Origin: a virus | Virus record (IMG/VR): IMGVR_UViG_3300046820_001905 | Location: 1 to 45,740 of that record | Strand: one strand, 5' to 3' | DNA length: 45,740 nucleotides | Shown here: positions 45,283 to 45,740 of the stretch, in pieces | Layout of the letters: each line of letters opens with the position of its first letter | Numbering within the stretch: the stretch's first letter is position 1 | Position numbers and translations under genes: made by a program | Notes under the pieces: generated by a model | What the model saw: the letters and a program-made list of their open reading frames with translations, nothing else | What the model was told of the DNA's origin: nothing | Database searches by the model: none

Positions 45283-45553
45283 AACGGAATTCCGCAAACG
45301 GAAGTCTAACTATTAATCCAGGTCCACCCCACTTTGTTCCCTTTGTGGTCTTGATTGAGTACTTACTGTAACCAGCTCTTGCTAGTACTGATCTGATATC
45401 GTCAACTAACTCAACTTCTTTCACAGGATCACGTGGACGGTAACACTTGACAGTACGACATGAATCATACTTGTTAGAGTAAACAATTCTACCGTGAAAC
45501 TGCATTGCACGACGAACTAACAATGTTGCTGGAATGATTTCATTTATTTGCAT
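45275..45553 (-). CDS. Small unknown basic protein
   Basis: 92 residues. MQINEIIPATLLVRRAMQFH, GRIVYSNKYDSCRTVKCYRP and YSIKTTKGTKWGGPGLIVRL. It is basic with two cysteines. The ATG shares one base with the stop of the gene at the window edge (TAATG). No family recognised. Confidence 0.7.
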   Translation of the reverse strand: MQINEIIPATLLVRRAMQFHGRIVYSNKYDSCRTVKCYRPRDPVKEVELVDDIRSVLARAGYSKYSIKTTKGTKWGGPGLIVRLPFAEFRYD

Positions 45554-45740
45554 TATACACGCTCCTCATATTCAGAATCAAAGAAAGTCAAACCGGAGTC
45601 ATCATCGGACTCTTGCTCGATGATCTCATTTGCAATTAGATTAACATCAGCGTAGCTAAGGCCGTACATATCTGCAATCTGCTTGAACGATAACTTACCG
45701 TTACGGATCGAGTCCTGCACATCGATAATCATGTCTTTGA
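45553..45740 (-). CDS. Small HTH-like phage protein (start uncertain at window edge)
   Basis: The frame is open to the edge. An ATG at 45732 (MIIDVQDSIRNGKLSFKQIA) has no visible ribosome site within the window, so the true start may lie outside. IRNGKLSFKQIADMYGLSYA followed by DVNLIANEI has the spacing of a helix-turn-helix, the pattern of small phage proteins of the type GxLSFxxIAxxYGV. The tail is acidic. Confidence 0.7.
   Translation of the reverse strand, partial: KDMIIDVQDSIRNGKLSFKQIADMYGLSYADVNLIANEIIEQESDDDSGLTFFDSEYEERV

Overview
The window is part of the genome of a T4-like myovirus (tailed phage with a contractile tail). It is AT-rich and almost entirely coding. Virion proteins recognisable by sequence include homologues of T4 gp4, gp5, gp5.4 (PAAR), gp6, gp7, gp8, gp25, gp26, gp27, gp48, gp53 and gp54. 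The replication and late-transcription proteins gp32, gp33 and gp59 are also present. The large DUF4815-type virion protein, the 2OG-Fe(II) oxygenases and the fibre architecture are those of marine T4-like phages of cyanobacteria and small marine heterotrophs. The host cannot be fixed from the sequence. A phage-encoded outer-membrane protein with an N-terminal signal peptide shows a Gram-negative host.

Layout. (1) 1-22823, minus strand: one tightly packed baseplate and tail operon, transcribed leftward. In order of transcription it holds gp48, gp53, gp27-like hub, gp5-like spike, a small conserved protein, PAAR tip, gp25, gp6, gp7, gp8, a 2637-residue DUF4815-type protein carrying three tandem Hint (intein-like) domains, a short coiled-coil protein, and a tail fibre cut by the window edge. 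(2) 22836-27848, plus strand: gp4, a conserved protein, gp54, gp26 with a frameshifted gp51-like extension, and a tape measure with a lysozyme domain. This block ends at a strong terminator. (3) 27874-34443, minus strand: gp32, three tandem 2OG-Fe(II) oxygenases, gp59, gp33, a secreted SleB-type cell-wall hydrolase, an SGNH hydrolase, a fourth 2OG-type enzyme, rubredoxin and rubrerythrin as separate genes, and a circularly permuted tmRNA gene. (4) 34443-45740, minus strand: an outer-membrane protein, a DUF932 protein, an LMW-phosphatase-like protein, a SWIM zinc-finger protein, a Lar-like zinc protein, and several dozen short early-type genes, most overlapping by 1-4 bases. Many of these are unknown and several are under 60 codons.

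Regulation visible in sequence. Five minus-strand promoters have TTGAC(C/T/G) and a (G/T)ATA(A/G)T -10 box at exactly 17 bases spacing (28867, 36079, 38786, 40287, 44105). They look like host sigma70-type early promoters. T4-type late boxes (TATAAATA, or NATAAATA) lie in front of the cell-wall hydrolase and the tmRNA, with weaker candidates inside the tail operon. Clear hairpin terminators lie at 27847, 34019, 35029 and 44136.

Most noteworthy: a textbook -1 frameshift signal (T TTT TTT, 7-base spacer, nested hairpin) joining gp26 to a start-less gp51-like frame directly upstream of the tape measure; three consecutive Hint domains in one virion protein; a two-piece permuted tmRNA with predicted tag ANDSDYRLAA; movement of the muralytic domain from the gp5 spike to the tape measure; and sequence modules shared between the fibre, gp8, gp7 and the DUF4815 protein.
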